Translations under genes and position numbers: made by a program
From: Puccinellia tenuiflora
Taxonomy: Eukaryota; Streptophyta; Magnoliopsida; Poales; Poaceae
NCBI GenBank assembly: GCA_012064385.1
Contig: QRDG01001362.1
Span: 1-64,000, forward strand
DNA: 64,000 nucleotides
Reading direction: 5' to 3'
The notes under the pieces: model-generated
What the model was told of the DNA's origin: nothing
The model's database searches: none
What the model saw: only the letters and a program-made list of their open reading frames with translations
Shown here: piece by piece, positions 23,996 through 35,159 of the stretch
Layout of the letters: every line of letters starts with the position of its first letter
Numbering within the stretch: the stretch's first letter is position 1

Positions 23996-24937
23996 TCAGA
24001 TTTCCTCCTCTATGGTGTGAATAGGAGAGTTCAAAAATAAAGTAGGACTCTCATGAGTGAGAGTATTATCACAAGCAGCAAGTATATGATTTTTATCCTC
24101 ACATAAAGTAGTAACAACTAAACACGGAGGATTATCAATAAGCATAGGACCATCGTCTAAAGCATTATCATATAGCATGTCCAAACCATGTTCTTCTTCA
24201 TTTTTAAAATCATTATCAATAATGTTCTCATTACGCATAGGTTCATATTCTTCCTCATCATCAGAATCATAAAAGCAAAGTTTATCATTAGCAAAAACTT
24301 GAGTGTTACCCTCATCCATAGGTGGTGAAGGTGGAAGTTCCTTCTCTTCATTCTCTAGTTGTTCATCATTTTCAACATCCTTTTGCTCTTCATTGTCTTC
24401 TCCTTGGGGCTGCATGGACATCCCCAAGCTTAGGCTTTTATCCTCTTCTTCACATACTTCCTCTTCCAAGCTTATGTTTTCATCTTCTACTTCCTACAAA
24501 ATATTAGATCTTTCTCGGGTAGCTCTTTCCGTTGTGTCAATAACATAAATATTTTCATCAAATTCATTTCTGCAGATATCAAGGATAAGGGCAATCAAAT
24601 CTTTAAATTGAGAAGCTATAGGGCAGGTTTCATGTTCATCAATGAAGGTGTTTAATTCATAGGCTGCCATAAAAACAACAAATTGCTCTACTTCTTCCAT
24701 CCCTAAGTGAGCATAATTTCCTGTATGATAAGTTGCAATAACAGGTTCATCTTTATTGGAAGGGCATTGGAATTCAAAGTGTCTATAGTATTCAGAGCAA
24801 CAAATTTCTTCCTCATAAAAGTTAAGCAGCTCATTAGCAATTTTATATAGGAGCTCTATGTAGACTCCTAATCTTTTCCCTTCTTTTGATTTTCTAAATT
24901 TAGCAGCTATCATGGCATTTTTATAATAGTTTTCCAT
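23996..24937 (-). pseudogene. Acidic protein of unknown function in the gag position of element C
   Basis: Two open stretches (24937-24494 and 24469-23996) lie in the same frame and are separated by a single TAG (24494-24496), so together they form one protein of about 310 residues. It starts about 145 bases inside the PBS, where gag normally begins. The N-terminal half (MENYYKNAMIAAKFRKSKEG) is helical and mixed-charge with a few Cys and His; the C-terminal half is extremely acidic, with runs such as EEEDK, DSDDEEEYE and NDFKNEEE. I see no gag core, zinc knuckle or protease motif. A gag-replacing packaging or host-interaction role is only a guess. The preserved frame suggests past selection. 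Confidence 0.6.
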
Positions 24938-25080
24938 TTTTTTAATTTTTTTGGGTTTTTGATAAATGCAAAACTAAAAGTAAAACTAAACTAAATGCAA
25001 AACTGAAAATAAACTAGAGTATATGCAGAACTGAAAATAAAAATCTAGTGCAAACGAGAATAGAAACTTAAGCGCTACGC

Positions 25081-25098
25081 TCCCCGGCAACGGCGCCA
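25081..25098 (-). other. Primer-binding site of element C
   Basis: The minus strand reads TGGCGCCGTTGCCGGGGA, ten bases from the LTR border at 25109, identical to the site of element B. Confidence 0.85.
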
Positions 25099-25560
25099 GA
25101 AAAGTACTTGATAATCCCCAAGAGCAAGGAATCACAGTAGCACAATTCAATGTGGAAGTAAGGTATCGATCCGCAGGAGCAAGAAGGAAAAGTTATTTAT
25201 TCGCTACAACTAAAGTGTCACAAGTTTTAGTTGATTATGCACTAAACAGGTTTATAAAACAAGGTGGTTGATTTAATGGATGTAAGTTTGATGTTAGAAA
25301 ACAGGAGTGTGAAAGTGTCCCAATCCTCTTTAATGCAAGAGGACAAGACAAGGGAACAAGGATGTGAAAGTGTCCCAATCCTCTTTAATGCAAGAGGACA
25401 AGACAAGGGTGTAAACGGTGCTTTGGAAATAAGGCCTAGGGATCATACTTTCACTAGTGGACACTCTCAACAATAATAATATAATTGAATACATAGATAT
25501 TTTCTCCTCATTATGCTACTCTGAATTAATTTCTGGTTGGATAAAGAACACCAATCCATT

Positions 25561-27321
25561 TGAAGGGGTCGCAGCATAGAAAACAAAAATTTTCCTACGC
25601 AACAAGCGGAATAAACCCCAATGATCTAGATCTACTAGATGGAGGTAGCGAAGATGAGATCCAATCTCTTACCCTTGAAGATCAACAAATGCGTTTTGTT
25701 GGTGCAGGGGTTGGCTAGTCGATCCCCACAACTAGACTCATCTAGTCGCGAGGAGATGTATTTCCTCGAAGATCCAATCCGATGAAGTGCCACAAGGGGT
25801 AGCACCTCCGCGGTATCCACACGTACGGCTCGATGTAGATCTCCTACTTCTTGATCCCGCAAGCAAGGTGGAGATAGCTAGATGGATCTCGGCACCACGA
25901 CGGTTGTGATAGCGTTGATGGTGGAGAAATTCCTGCAGGGCTTCGCCAAGCGGCTGCAGGAGAGAGGAGGGAGAGGAGAGAGGCCGGCGGCTAGGGTTCA
26001 AGGGTGCTGCTCCCCAGCCATCCCCTCCTCCTTAAATAGGCGTGAGGGGGCTGTGGGGGGCGCCCCAAACCCATCTAGGGCCGGCCAAGGGGGGAAACTT
26101 GCCCCCCAAGGCGCCCAATTAGGGTTAGGGTTGCCCCCACCTTGCCTTGGCCGCATGGGCCTTGGGGACAAGGTGCGGCCAGCCCATGTGGGCTGCTGCA
26201 CCTCCCTTCGGTCCATGTTGGCCCTTCCAGGTTCGTGGCCCCCAAGGTGGGGCCCTCCGGAACCTTCCGGAACCTTCTAGAATCTTCCGGTACTCTGCCG
26301 GAATATTCCCGAACTTTTCTGGAACCCTGGAAACCACTTTCCTTATATGAAATTTTATCTCCGGACTCTTCCGGAGCTCCTCGTGATATCTAGGATCTCA
26401 TCCGAGACTCCGAATCACCATTCGTTCATACCATCAATTATCTCATCGCTAACCCTAGCTACATCGGAGCGTTAAGTGTGTGACCCTACGGGTTCGAGAA
26501 CATGCAGACATGATCAAATCAATAATCAATAGCGGGACCGGGATGCCCATATTGACTCCTACATATTCAACGAAGTTCCTTATCGATTGAACCACGATGC
26601 CGGAGATTCTTAATCTTGTATACGATTCCCTTTGTCTCACCGATATTTAATTTGCCCGAGATTCGATCGTCGATATCTCCATATCTAGTTTCATCTCATT
26701 ACCTGGCAAATTCTCTTTACTCGTCCATAATATAGGATCTCCGTGATTAACACTTAATCACATGGTTGCAACCTTTTCTGATGCTATATTACCGAGAGGG
26801 CCCAGAGATATCTTTTCCGTCACAAGGAAGGACAAATCCCACTCTTGATTCATGTCACCCAACAAATACCATCGGAGATACCTGAAAGCCACCTTTATAA
26901 TCACCCAGTTACGAAGTGACGTTTGATGTCCACAAAGCATTCCTCCGGTAAATGGGAGTGACATAATCGCATGGTCTAAGGAAACTATACTTGGCATACT
27001 AAAAGTGTTGGCAATGAAACTTGTGTGACACGATCAATTGCAACTCTTTATTATCGGGTCTTGTCCATCACATCATTACTCCTAATGATATGACTCCGTT
27101 ATCAAGTGACTGTAACAAGTCCATGGTTAGGAAACTCTAACCATCTCTTGACTAACGAACTAGTCCGGTAGAGGCTTACTAGGGACACCTGTTTGTTTAT
27201 ATTCCACACATGTATTATGTTTCCGGTTAATACAATTATAGCATGGATAATAAACTATTATCATAAACATGAATATGCTAATAAATCATTTTATTATTGC
27301 CTCTAGGGCATATTCCCAACA
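25561..27321 (-). repeat. 3' LTR of element F
   Basis: 1761 bp. Near-identical to 32121-33883, with a few dozen or fewer differences by eye. Its TATA region reads CTTAAATAGG on the plus strand at 26031-26040 instead of CTTATATAGG. Confidence 0.9.
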
Positions 27322-30300
27322 GTCTCCCACGTGCACTAGAGTCAATAATCTAGTTTACATTTTCTCGATCCAACACTCATGGTGTCTAACACTCATGGAG
27401 TCTCAGTGCTGATCATGTTTGCTCATGGAAGAGGTTCTGTCCGTGTTCTGTACTATACAGTTCTTTATGTTCTTTGCAAAATTGTAACCTAATTTGACAT
27501 TACTTTATCATCACATGATAAACCTATTATCATCACATGATAATTCTCATCATCATATGATGAATATAATATATTTGGTTAAGAGCGAGACGTTCGTTTC
27601 CCTTTTATGCCTACATGACGTATGATCAGTCAAAAGGAACTTTCACATAGTGCATGTGCACCCGGAACTCACTCAATCTTGAAACAAAATTTCTCAAACC
27701 ATAATATTATATCTTTTAATCCTTGAATTAATCATATACTCCTATATGTTGTAGACTCACAAATCGACAGTGCTATAAAGTCACTTCGATATTTTCGATC
27801 ATGCTTTCGCTGCGCTTCTGCTATCATGAGATCCCCAATCTAGTTTGGTTTTATGACTTCAACCAAGTCTACCAATCTCTAGATTCTATTATCTCAACTC
27901 CATGGAAAAATGACTCCTCATTTAACATGTTCTTCTAACCAAGAACTTGGGTCACATATCGTCAAATACAAACACATGGTTCTTATATGTTTAGTCCTAT
28001 GAACGATTCATAGCGAATTCTAACATATCCTCCAACCATCATTTTGTACTGAGTTATCAACTCAATGTTTCACCTATTTCTGACAAGCAAATGAACCTTT
28101 CTTCACTTGTTCCATTTTGAACTCCTTCAAAATTTTACTTAGGTCAAACATCCTGACATAATGTTTATCAAACATATCTATCCTCCATAGATACATCCAT
28201 CTCCATGGATATTTGACGTTCAAACTAACTTCATAAGTTATACTTTGGTTCCTGACTTATTTACAACATTTATGAAATCTCCATTTCACTCAAACAAGAT
28301 GTTGTAAACTCCCACTCAAATATACACCATACACATATTAAATTGTGAAACCACTTTGGCTCCCACTCAGAAATATGTTATCCTTATATTTGACCATGAT
28401 TAACTAGCTCCCACTCAAACATATGTCACCACATATTTTGATCATGGAAAATAGTTTCTGCTCTAACTTAATATATGTCGCCACATATCTTAATTAGATC
28501 ACACTCGTGTATTTTCTCGATATTTTGGACACATCCAAAATTCTTAATTAACTATTAATATCGAGAACTCTTTATACGAATGCTAGTACTTTGCTAGCAT
28601 AAATCCTTTTGACTTTAAGCACAACTACACCATGTAGTTAACAACATTGAATATGTTAAAGAGCTTTACCTCTTGTGCTTTTGTCCAGTAAGTTTTATTT
28701 ATTCCTTACAAACTTTTTGAAGAATAAATATGTGAAACAACGCTTTCACAAAATCAAGTAACAATTACTTTGTGATTTAAACTTTAATATAGGATGACTC
28801 TTAGTCACTTTCGTATTTAAGGCTTCTATTTCTTCTTTGTAGTTTCGTAGGTATGTCTTGTTTCAAAAACATGACAAGTAAATCATGAATATTATTTTGT
28901 AACCTGACAAAACTTTAATATTCTTGAATCCTACTCCTTTAGACAAGCTAAACCGAAATTCAATGATCACCATCATTAATTCCTTTATGTGTCAAGTTTT
29001 AACCAACATAGCACTTTACATATGTGCCACTTGATACATAAACAAGAAATTTTTAGCTTCTCAATTTCATTCCAACAATTCTTTTATCCATGAAACCTTT
29101 TCACGATAAATCCACTAAAACACATAGCACAACCAACAAATTGGTTTGCCCCTTTTAGTCTCATATTGTGGAATCACATTCATAGTCATACTTATGAATA
29201 TACTACAACATTATTCGCAATAGTCTCTAATTATCACATAATTAATGAAACCACCTTTTCTCATAACTCATATGAAAAATATTTATGCGAATCATTAAAT
29301 AGATCCTTATTTATAAAACAGAGTGTTTATCAAATAAATCTAAATGCTATTATTAAACCCCCGAAATAAAACCCTTCTTTGAGACCACACAATATCAAAT
29401 AGTGTGTGATTACAATATCTTAGGACATATCAAACTCCTTTGAAAATATTCTAAATATTGTAATTTGTGATAACACTTCTCACAAGTCCGCATACTAACA
29501 TATAACTCAAATATTTGGTCTCTTTTGATCAAATCATAAAGACTCAATTTTCTTGTTAACTTAATATCCTAAACTCCAGAAATTTATTTGATCTCATCAA
29601 ATATCATAACTCGAATAAATACACCTATTTAATCATTTATGATGGAGTACACAAAATAATGACATCTAACATTTGCTGAAAATACAACCAACACTTGTGT
29701 TTATTTTCGGCAACTCATGGCACTCTTCCAAAGGGTGGCATTTTAGTCATACTCCTTACAGTAAGGCGCATTGATAAAACATCAAAATGTTTATTCAATA
29801 TTTAGCACGACTAAAACAATTGTCATTATTAAGTTTTGGATATTTTAGTATGTCACATATTTTATAAATGTTCAACCAATTTATCATCTAGATTATAATA
29901 AGAATAACACACTTATAATCGAAAACTTGTGATTTCCAAAAAGGATCACTCATGAAAATAGAACAACCATTGTCTTTAACATGAATAACCGTCTCACATA
30001 AGCAAGACACACTAATTAAAATCACACTTAATTCGATTACAAAACTTATTCAAATCCTCTAATCCAAATGATAAATGTAGAGACAGATCGTTGCCAGCAT
30101 CAACTCCTTGATTGCCACTATTCTGCAACGCCTTCCCTTATCCTTTATGCAAATCTCAAGCAGCAGGTTCTATTTCATAAAACAGAATGAGTATCAAATA
30201 CTTATCGAAACTGCCACAATTGCAATCTGGACTTAAACACTTATAACATGTATACCAATATATACTTTCTGCATTGTCAACTTCTCTTGCTATGGGTTCC

Positions 30301-30350
30301 ACTTTGACATGACGCAGCCAAGACACAAACTCACAGAAAGTGATCAAATC
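27322..30350 (-). other. Element F internal region without coding capacity
   Basis: AT-rich, stop-dense in all frames, occupying the place of pol. It contains repeated CTCCCACTC words (28309, 28360, 28409) that are minus-strand copies of a GAGTGGGAG purine run like the PPT at 27322. No protein motif was found. Confidence 0.6.
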
Positions 30351-30357
30351 CCTTCCC

Positions 30358-30880
30358 ATGACATAGTCTCCGGCATAATTCTTGAATCTGGGGAGAAGCT
30401 AGCGTAGCACCCCATCTATCGCGAAATTGTCATTCATCTCGTGGTTCCAAACATCTACCAGAGTATAATCATCTTATGCATTTTCCTCAGGTGTTGTTCC
30501 AAGCAAGTGTTCTCTTCCATCTTGAGTGAAAGAAAACCGTTCAGACATTCGAACCTTACAATTCTAACTTGTGCTGAAAAACTATTTTTCAGCTCATCAA
30601 CAATCTCCATTGCAATCAAGTTCTTGAATTGTCTACTTAGGTCAGAATTCATGAAGATGCACATCATCCACTTGACTTTCAAGTAGGTGGTTCAAAACCA
30701 CTCTATGTACTCTTCATAGCTTGCAGAAATGTTTGGGTTTATCTCCTATTGGTTCTTCTAGCACGTAGAGCTGAGCATGGGTGTTTAGGACTTCTTTCAA
30801 ATACAGGTACCACTTAACAAAATGACCCATCGAGACGCAGTATTCAGCAACGAACAGACTACCGTAGTCGACCATGATCT
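30358..30880 (-). pseudogene. gag: copia gag relic of element F
   Basis: On the minus strand, 30850-30750 reads FVKWYLYLKEVLNTHAQLYV followed by LEEP, and 30682-30455 reads FKNLIAMEIVDELKNSFSAQ, then RFECLNGFLSLKMEENTCLE. These follow the copia gag plan (W...L...L, then LK..F..Q.R..R, then a KM-rich helix). Frames change at least once near 30700 and stops follow at 30455 and beyond. It lies about 1.2 kb from the PBS, farther than usual, so the leader has been extended. No capsid could be produced. Confidence 0.6.
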
Positions 30881-30889
30881 ACAAGGATT

Positions 30890-32100
30890 TTTGCAAAGAC
30901 ATCTGGACTTTTGTTTATGATAATTTTAGTTCATCTTAATGAACTCCCACTAAACTCAACATCTCTCTGGTTGTTTAGTGACACACGATCCAAATCCACT
31001 ACACCACAACCGATCATCACGTGAGATGATGTAGCTTCAAAGGTGAACATCGCCATGTTGATCATATCGTCCATATGACTCGTGTTTAACCTTTCAGTTC
31101 TTGTGTTCCGAGGCCATGTCTGTACATGCTAGGCTCGTCAAGGAAACCGTAGTATTTTCGCGTGTGTAAATCTGGCTTACACCCGTTGTATGTGAACGTT
31201 GAATCTATCACACCCGATCATCACGTGGTGCTTCGAAACGAAGATCTTTGGCAACGGTGCATACTAGGGAAGAACACTTCTTGATATTAACGTGAGAGAT
31301 CACCTTATCATGCTACCGTCGTGATCACATCTAAGCATAACAATAAGGTGCATAAAAGGATTAACATCACATGCAATTCATAATTGTGATATGATATGGC
31401 CTTTCTTCTTGCGCTTTTGATCTCCATCTCCAAAGCACCGGCATGATCTCCATCACCGGCATGATCTCCATCATTGTGGCGCCATCACCATGGTTGTCCA
31501 CCAACTATTGCAACTACAACTAATGCTACTCTTAGCAATAAAGTAAAGCAATTACATGGTGATTCAATGACACGCAGGTCACATAAAATAAAAGACAACC
31601 ATATGGCTCCTGCCGGTTGCCGTACTCATCGACATGCAAGTCGTGAAAGATTACAAACATGATCATTTCAAACATTATCACAAATCACACATTGGCCATA
31701 CCACATCACATGACCCCCTCTGCAAAAACAAGTTAGACGTCCTCTACTTTGTTTATGCAATTTTTTACGTGGCTTGGGTCAACGAGATAGAACCGTTCTA
31801 ATGTACGCAAAACCACAACGGTGATATAGTAGTTGCTTATTTACTCATCCTTTTGAAAGGCCTTCCATTGAAAATTGCATCTTCACTAAAGCAAGAGAAA
31901 CAGACACCCACCAGCCACTTATGCAAAACAAGTTGCATGTCAATCGTGGAACCGGTCTCTCGTGCGTGGACGAGTAAGGTTGGTCCGGGTCGCTTCATCT
32001 CACGATACCGCAAAGACGCAAAGTGCACGCGAGAAGGTAGAAACATAAAATATCAATGCCCACAACACTTGTGTTCTAATCGCATCAACATCTACGAATA
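30890..32100 (-). other. Element F leader region
   Basis: Non-coding sequence between the PBS and the gag relic. Two short ACGTGATGATCGG-type inverted or direct words occur near 31010 and 31215. Nothing else was recognised. Confidence 0.5.
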
Positions 32101-32119
32101 GATCTAGGCTCTGATACCA
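32101..32119 (-). other. Primer-binding site of element F (initiator-Met type)
   Basis: The minus strand reads TGGTATCAGAGCCTAGATC one base inside the LTR at 32121; TGGTATCAGAGC is the standard plant copia PBS complementary to initiator tRNA-Met. Confidence 0.9.
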
Positions 32120-32120
32120 C

Positions 32121-33883
32121 TGAAGGGGTCGCAGCATAGAAAACAAAAAATTTCCTACGCAACAAGCGGAATAAAGCCCAAGGATCTAGATCTACTAGAT
32201 GGAGGTAGCAAAGATGAGATCCAATCTCTTACCCTTGAAGATCAACAAACGCGTTTTGTCGGTGCAGGGGTTGGCTAGTCGATCCCCACAACTAGACTCA
32301 TCTAGTCGCGAGGAGATGTATTTCCTCGAAGATCCAATCCGATGAAGTGCCACAAGGGGTAGCACCTCCGCGGTATCCACACGTACGGCTCGATGTAGAT
32401 ATCCTCCTTCTTGATCCCGCAAGCAAGGTGGAGATGGCTAGATGGATCTCGGCACCACGACGGTTGTGGTAGCATTGATGGTGGAGAAATTCCTGCAGGG
32501 CTTCGCCAAGCGGCTGCAGGAGAGAGGAGGGAGAGGAGAGAGAGGCCGGCGGCTAGGGTTCAAGGGTGCTGCGCCCCAGACCTCCCCTCCTCCTTATATA
32601 GGCGTGAGGGGGCTGTGGGGGGCGCCCCAAACCCATCTAGGGCCGGCCAAGGGGGGAAACTTGCCCCCCAAGGCGCCCAATTAGGGTTAGGGTTGCCCCC
32701 ACCTTGCCTTGGCCGCATGGGCCTTGGGGACAAGGTGCGGCCAGCCCATGTGGGCTGCTGCACCTCCCCTCGGTCCATGTTGGCCCTTCCAGGTTCGTGG
32801 CCCCCAAGGTGGGGCCCTCCGGAACCTTCCAGAACCTTCTAGAATCTTTCGGTACTCTACCGGAATTTTCCCGAACTTTTCTGGAACCCTGGAAACCACT
32901 TTCCTTATATGAAATTTTATCTCCGGACTCTTCCGGAGCTCCTCGTGATATCTAGGATCTCATCCGAGACTCCGAATCACCATTCGTTCATACCATCAAT
33001 TATCTCATCGCTAACCCTAGCTACATCGGAGCGTTAAGTGTGTGACCCTACGGGTTCGAGAACATGCAGACATGATCAAATCAATAATCAATAGCGGGAC
33101 CGGGATGCCCATATTGACTCCTACATATTCAACGAAGTTCCTTATCGATTGAACCACGATGCCGGAGATTCTTAATCTTGTATACGATTCCCTTTGTCTC
33201 ACCGATATTTAATTTGCCCGAGATTCGATCGTCGATATCTCCATATCTAGTTTCATCTCGTTACCTGGCAAATTCTCTTTACTCGTCCATAATATAGGAT
33301 CTCCGTGATTAACACTTAATCACATGGTTGCAACCTTTTCTGATGCTATATTACCGAGAGGGCCCAGAGATATCTTTTCCGTCACAAGGAAGGACAAATC
33401 CCACTCTTGATTCATGTCACCCAACAAATACCATCGGAGATACCTGAAAGCCACCTTTATAATCACCCAGTTACGAAGTGACGTTTGATGTCCACAAAGC
33501 ATTCCTCCGGTAAACAGGAGTGACATAATCTCATGGTCTAAGGAAACTATACTTGGCATACTAAAAGTGTTGGCAATGAAACTTGTGTGACACGATCAAT
33601 TGCAACTCTTTATTATCGGGTCTTGTCCATCACATCATTACTCCTAATGATATGACTCCGTTATCAAGTGACTGTAACAAGTCCATGGTTAGGAAACTCT
33701 AACCATCTCTTGACTAACGAACTAGTCCGGTAGAGGCTTACTAGGGACACCTGTTTGTTTATATTCCACACATGTATTATGTTTCCGGTTAATACAATTA
33801 TAGCATGGATAATAAACTATTATCATAAACATGAATATGCTAATAAATCATTTTATTATTGCCTCTAGGGCATATTCCCAACA
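32121..33883 (-). repeat. 5' LTR of element F
   Basis: 1763 bp. The promoter-like CTATATAAGG is intact on the minus strand (32594-32603 on the plus strand). Confidence 0.9.
32594..32603 (-). promoter_or_regulatory. TATA-like box of element F 5' LTR
   Basis: Minus strand CTATATAAGG. The equivalent position in the 3' LTR is mutated (TATTTAAG), so only the 5' LTR keeps the canonical form. Confidence 0.5.
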
Positions 33884-34940
33884 CCATTATGTAGGGCTAC
33901 AAAAACCACACCTTAAAGTTCGTATTCCACATCTATGGACACTTCATGCGATCACTATTCGCATCCAAAGATAGTACTAACAAACACCACAATATCATAG
34001 AGACACCCAACAGAAATAATAACTCATGATAAGTATTCATGTAATCTTTAGCCTAAGAGCCACACACGGTGCACGCACTGTCAACTTCACACCATGGGAC
34101 AAAGGTGACTCCGGCAATCACATCAATAAAACCACTTGAGTAGCATAATTCATAAGATAAAGAAGAGTACCATCTATGGATTCAACTAGATTACAAAGCT
34201 CATGATCACATAAAGATCACACCATGGGAGAGAGAGATAAACCACATAGCTACCGGCATGAGCCTTCAGCCCCGAGGGAGACTACTCCCCCTTCATCATG
34301 GAGATGAGGAGCTTGATGGAGAGGTTGATGAAGAGGTGCAGCCCGGAGTGGAGACGATCTTGCTGTAGATGTTGATGATGATCACGCCGGAGGGGGGTGG
34401 AGCCCTCCGGAGGTGGATTCCGGCGGCGTTTCCCCCCTCCGATCTTCTCCGGCGGCGGCCCTCTGCCTCTCTGTTTCTGGTTTTGCGTTTCTCCGCCGCC
34501 TCCCTCTGGAAAACGTCGGGGGACCTTTTATATAGGCGTTTTTAGGTCACGAGGATGCTTCTGGGCGAAGGATCGATGCAAACGGGGCCACGAGGGCCAA
34601 ATTGGATGGGCCCACGCGGCCTGGTACTGTAGCCGCGTGGGACCCCCCTTTTGGTCCTCCGGCCTCCGTTCGTTGACTTCTTTCGCTTCTAAATCTTCTC
34701 CTTCCAAAATAATGACTCCCCTAAATTTATAGCTCATTATGACGTCGTTAAGGTCCTGAAACAAATAAAGAAAGAAATAGGGGTTTTCTGCCTGCGCAGG
34801 ATTAATTCCATATAAAGGGGAAATCATTATAAATTACCAAAAATTATTAAATAACAGTAATATACCCCTTATATGATGCAAATATGAATGGAATATAACT
34901 ATTTTAGTGCAAAGTTCATGTATGCATTTTAGATGCATCA

Positions 34941-35159
34941 GCTACTGGCAGCCAGGTACTGGTTATGACTTTGAGTGAAGTCTATTGGCACCAAACTTGC
35001 AATTCAAGGTTCGTCCATTGTTCAAGTTGCTGATAGATGTAGCTTGAAGCTCTAGGCGGAAGTTCAACTTAACAGTCTCTGCTGAAACACTGGTATATAA
35101 ACAAGAAACGAGGTTTGGCAAATTATCTCTAAATGGGGATTTGAGATCTGGTGGGGGAT
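34941..35159 (+). other. copia D 3' UTR, right piece, with polypurine tract
   Basis: Resumes copia D after the GCTAC duplication. The purine-rich GGTGGGGGAT just before the 3' LTR (35150-35159) is the plus-strand primer site. Confidence 0.75.

Larger units (their letters stand above)
25561..33883 (-). mobile_element. Copia derivative F, BARE/WIS/Angela-like LTRs, no pol (TSD CCATT)
   Basis: LTRs 25561-27321 and 32121-33883 begin TGAAGGGGTCGC and end CATATTCCCAACA on the plus strand; CCATT is duplicated at 25556-25560 and 33884-33888. The minus-strand PBS TGGTATCAGAGC is at 32108-32119 and the PPT (GTGGGAGAC) abuts the left LTR. The LTR terminus, with TTGCCTCTAGGGCATA on the plus strand, is typical of BARE/WIS/Angela elements. 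The 4.8-kb interior has only a decayed gag; no protease, integrase or RT was found. It fits a large retrotransposon derivative mobilised in trans. It inserted into the 5' LTR of element C and is the youngest layer of this nest. Confidence 0.88.
18893..34940 (-). mobile_element. Non-autonomous gypsy-type LTR element C (TSD GCTAC)
   Basis: The two LTRs are 18893-20396 and 25109-34940 (the latter split by element F). Both begin TGATAATCCCC and end GATGCATCA on the plus strand. GCTAC is present at 18888-18892 and 34941-34945. On the minus strand the PBS TGGCGCCGTTGCCGGGGA (25081-25098) follows the right-hand LTR, so the element reads leftward; a polypurine tract AAGCTTGGGGATG abuts the left LTR at 20397. 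The interior of 4.7 kb encodes only one acidic protein (24937-23996) and no pol. Without F the element is about 7.7 kb. The PBS and LTR blocks shared with B suggest dependence on a B-type gypsy family. Confidence 0.9.
25109..34940 (-). repeat. 5' LTR of element C, split by element F
   Basis: Pieces 25109-25560 and 33884-34940, the second beginning with the duplicated CCATT. Joined, the length is 1504 bp, equal to the other LTR. The TATA-like segment is on the minus strand at about 34524-34534. Confidence 0.9.

Noticed and set aside
25882..26400. Several overlapping ORFs of 60-130 residues, repeated at 32411-32955
   Set aside because: They lie in GC-rich parts of both LTRs of element F, in several frames on both strands, and have no protein motif.
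27322..32119. Pol genes of element F hidden by frameshifts
   Set aside because: I looked for RT (YVDD), integrase and RNase H motifs in the minus-strand frames and found none; only gag-like residues at 30358-30880.
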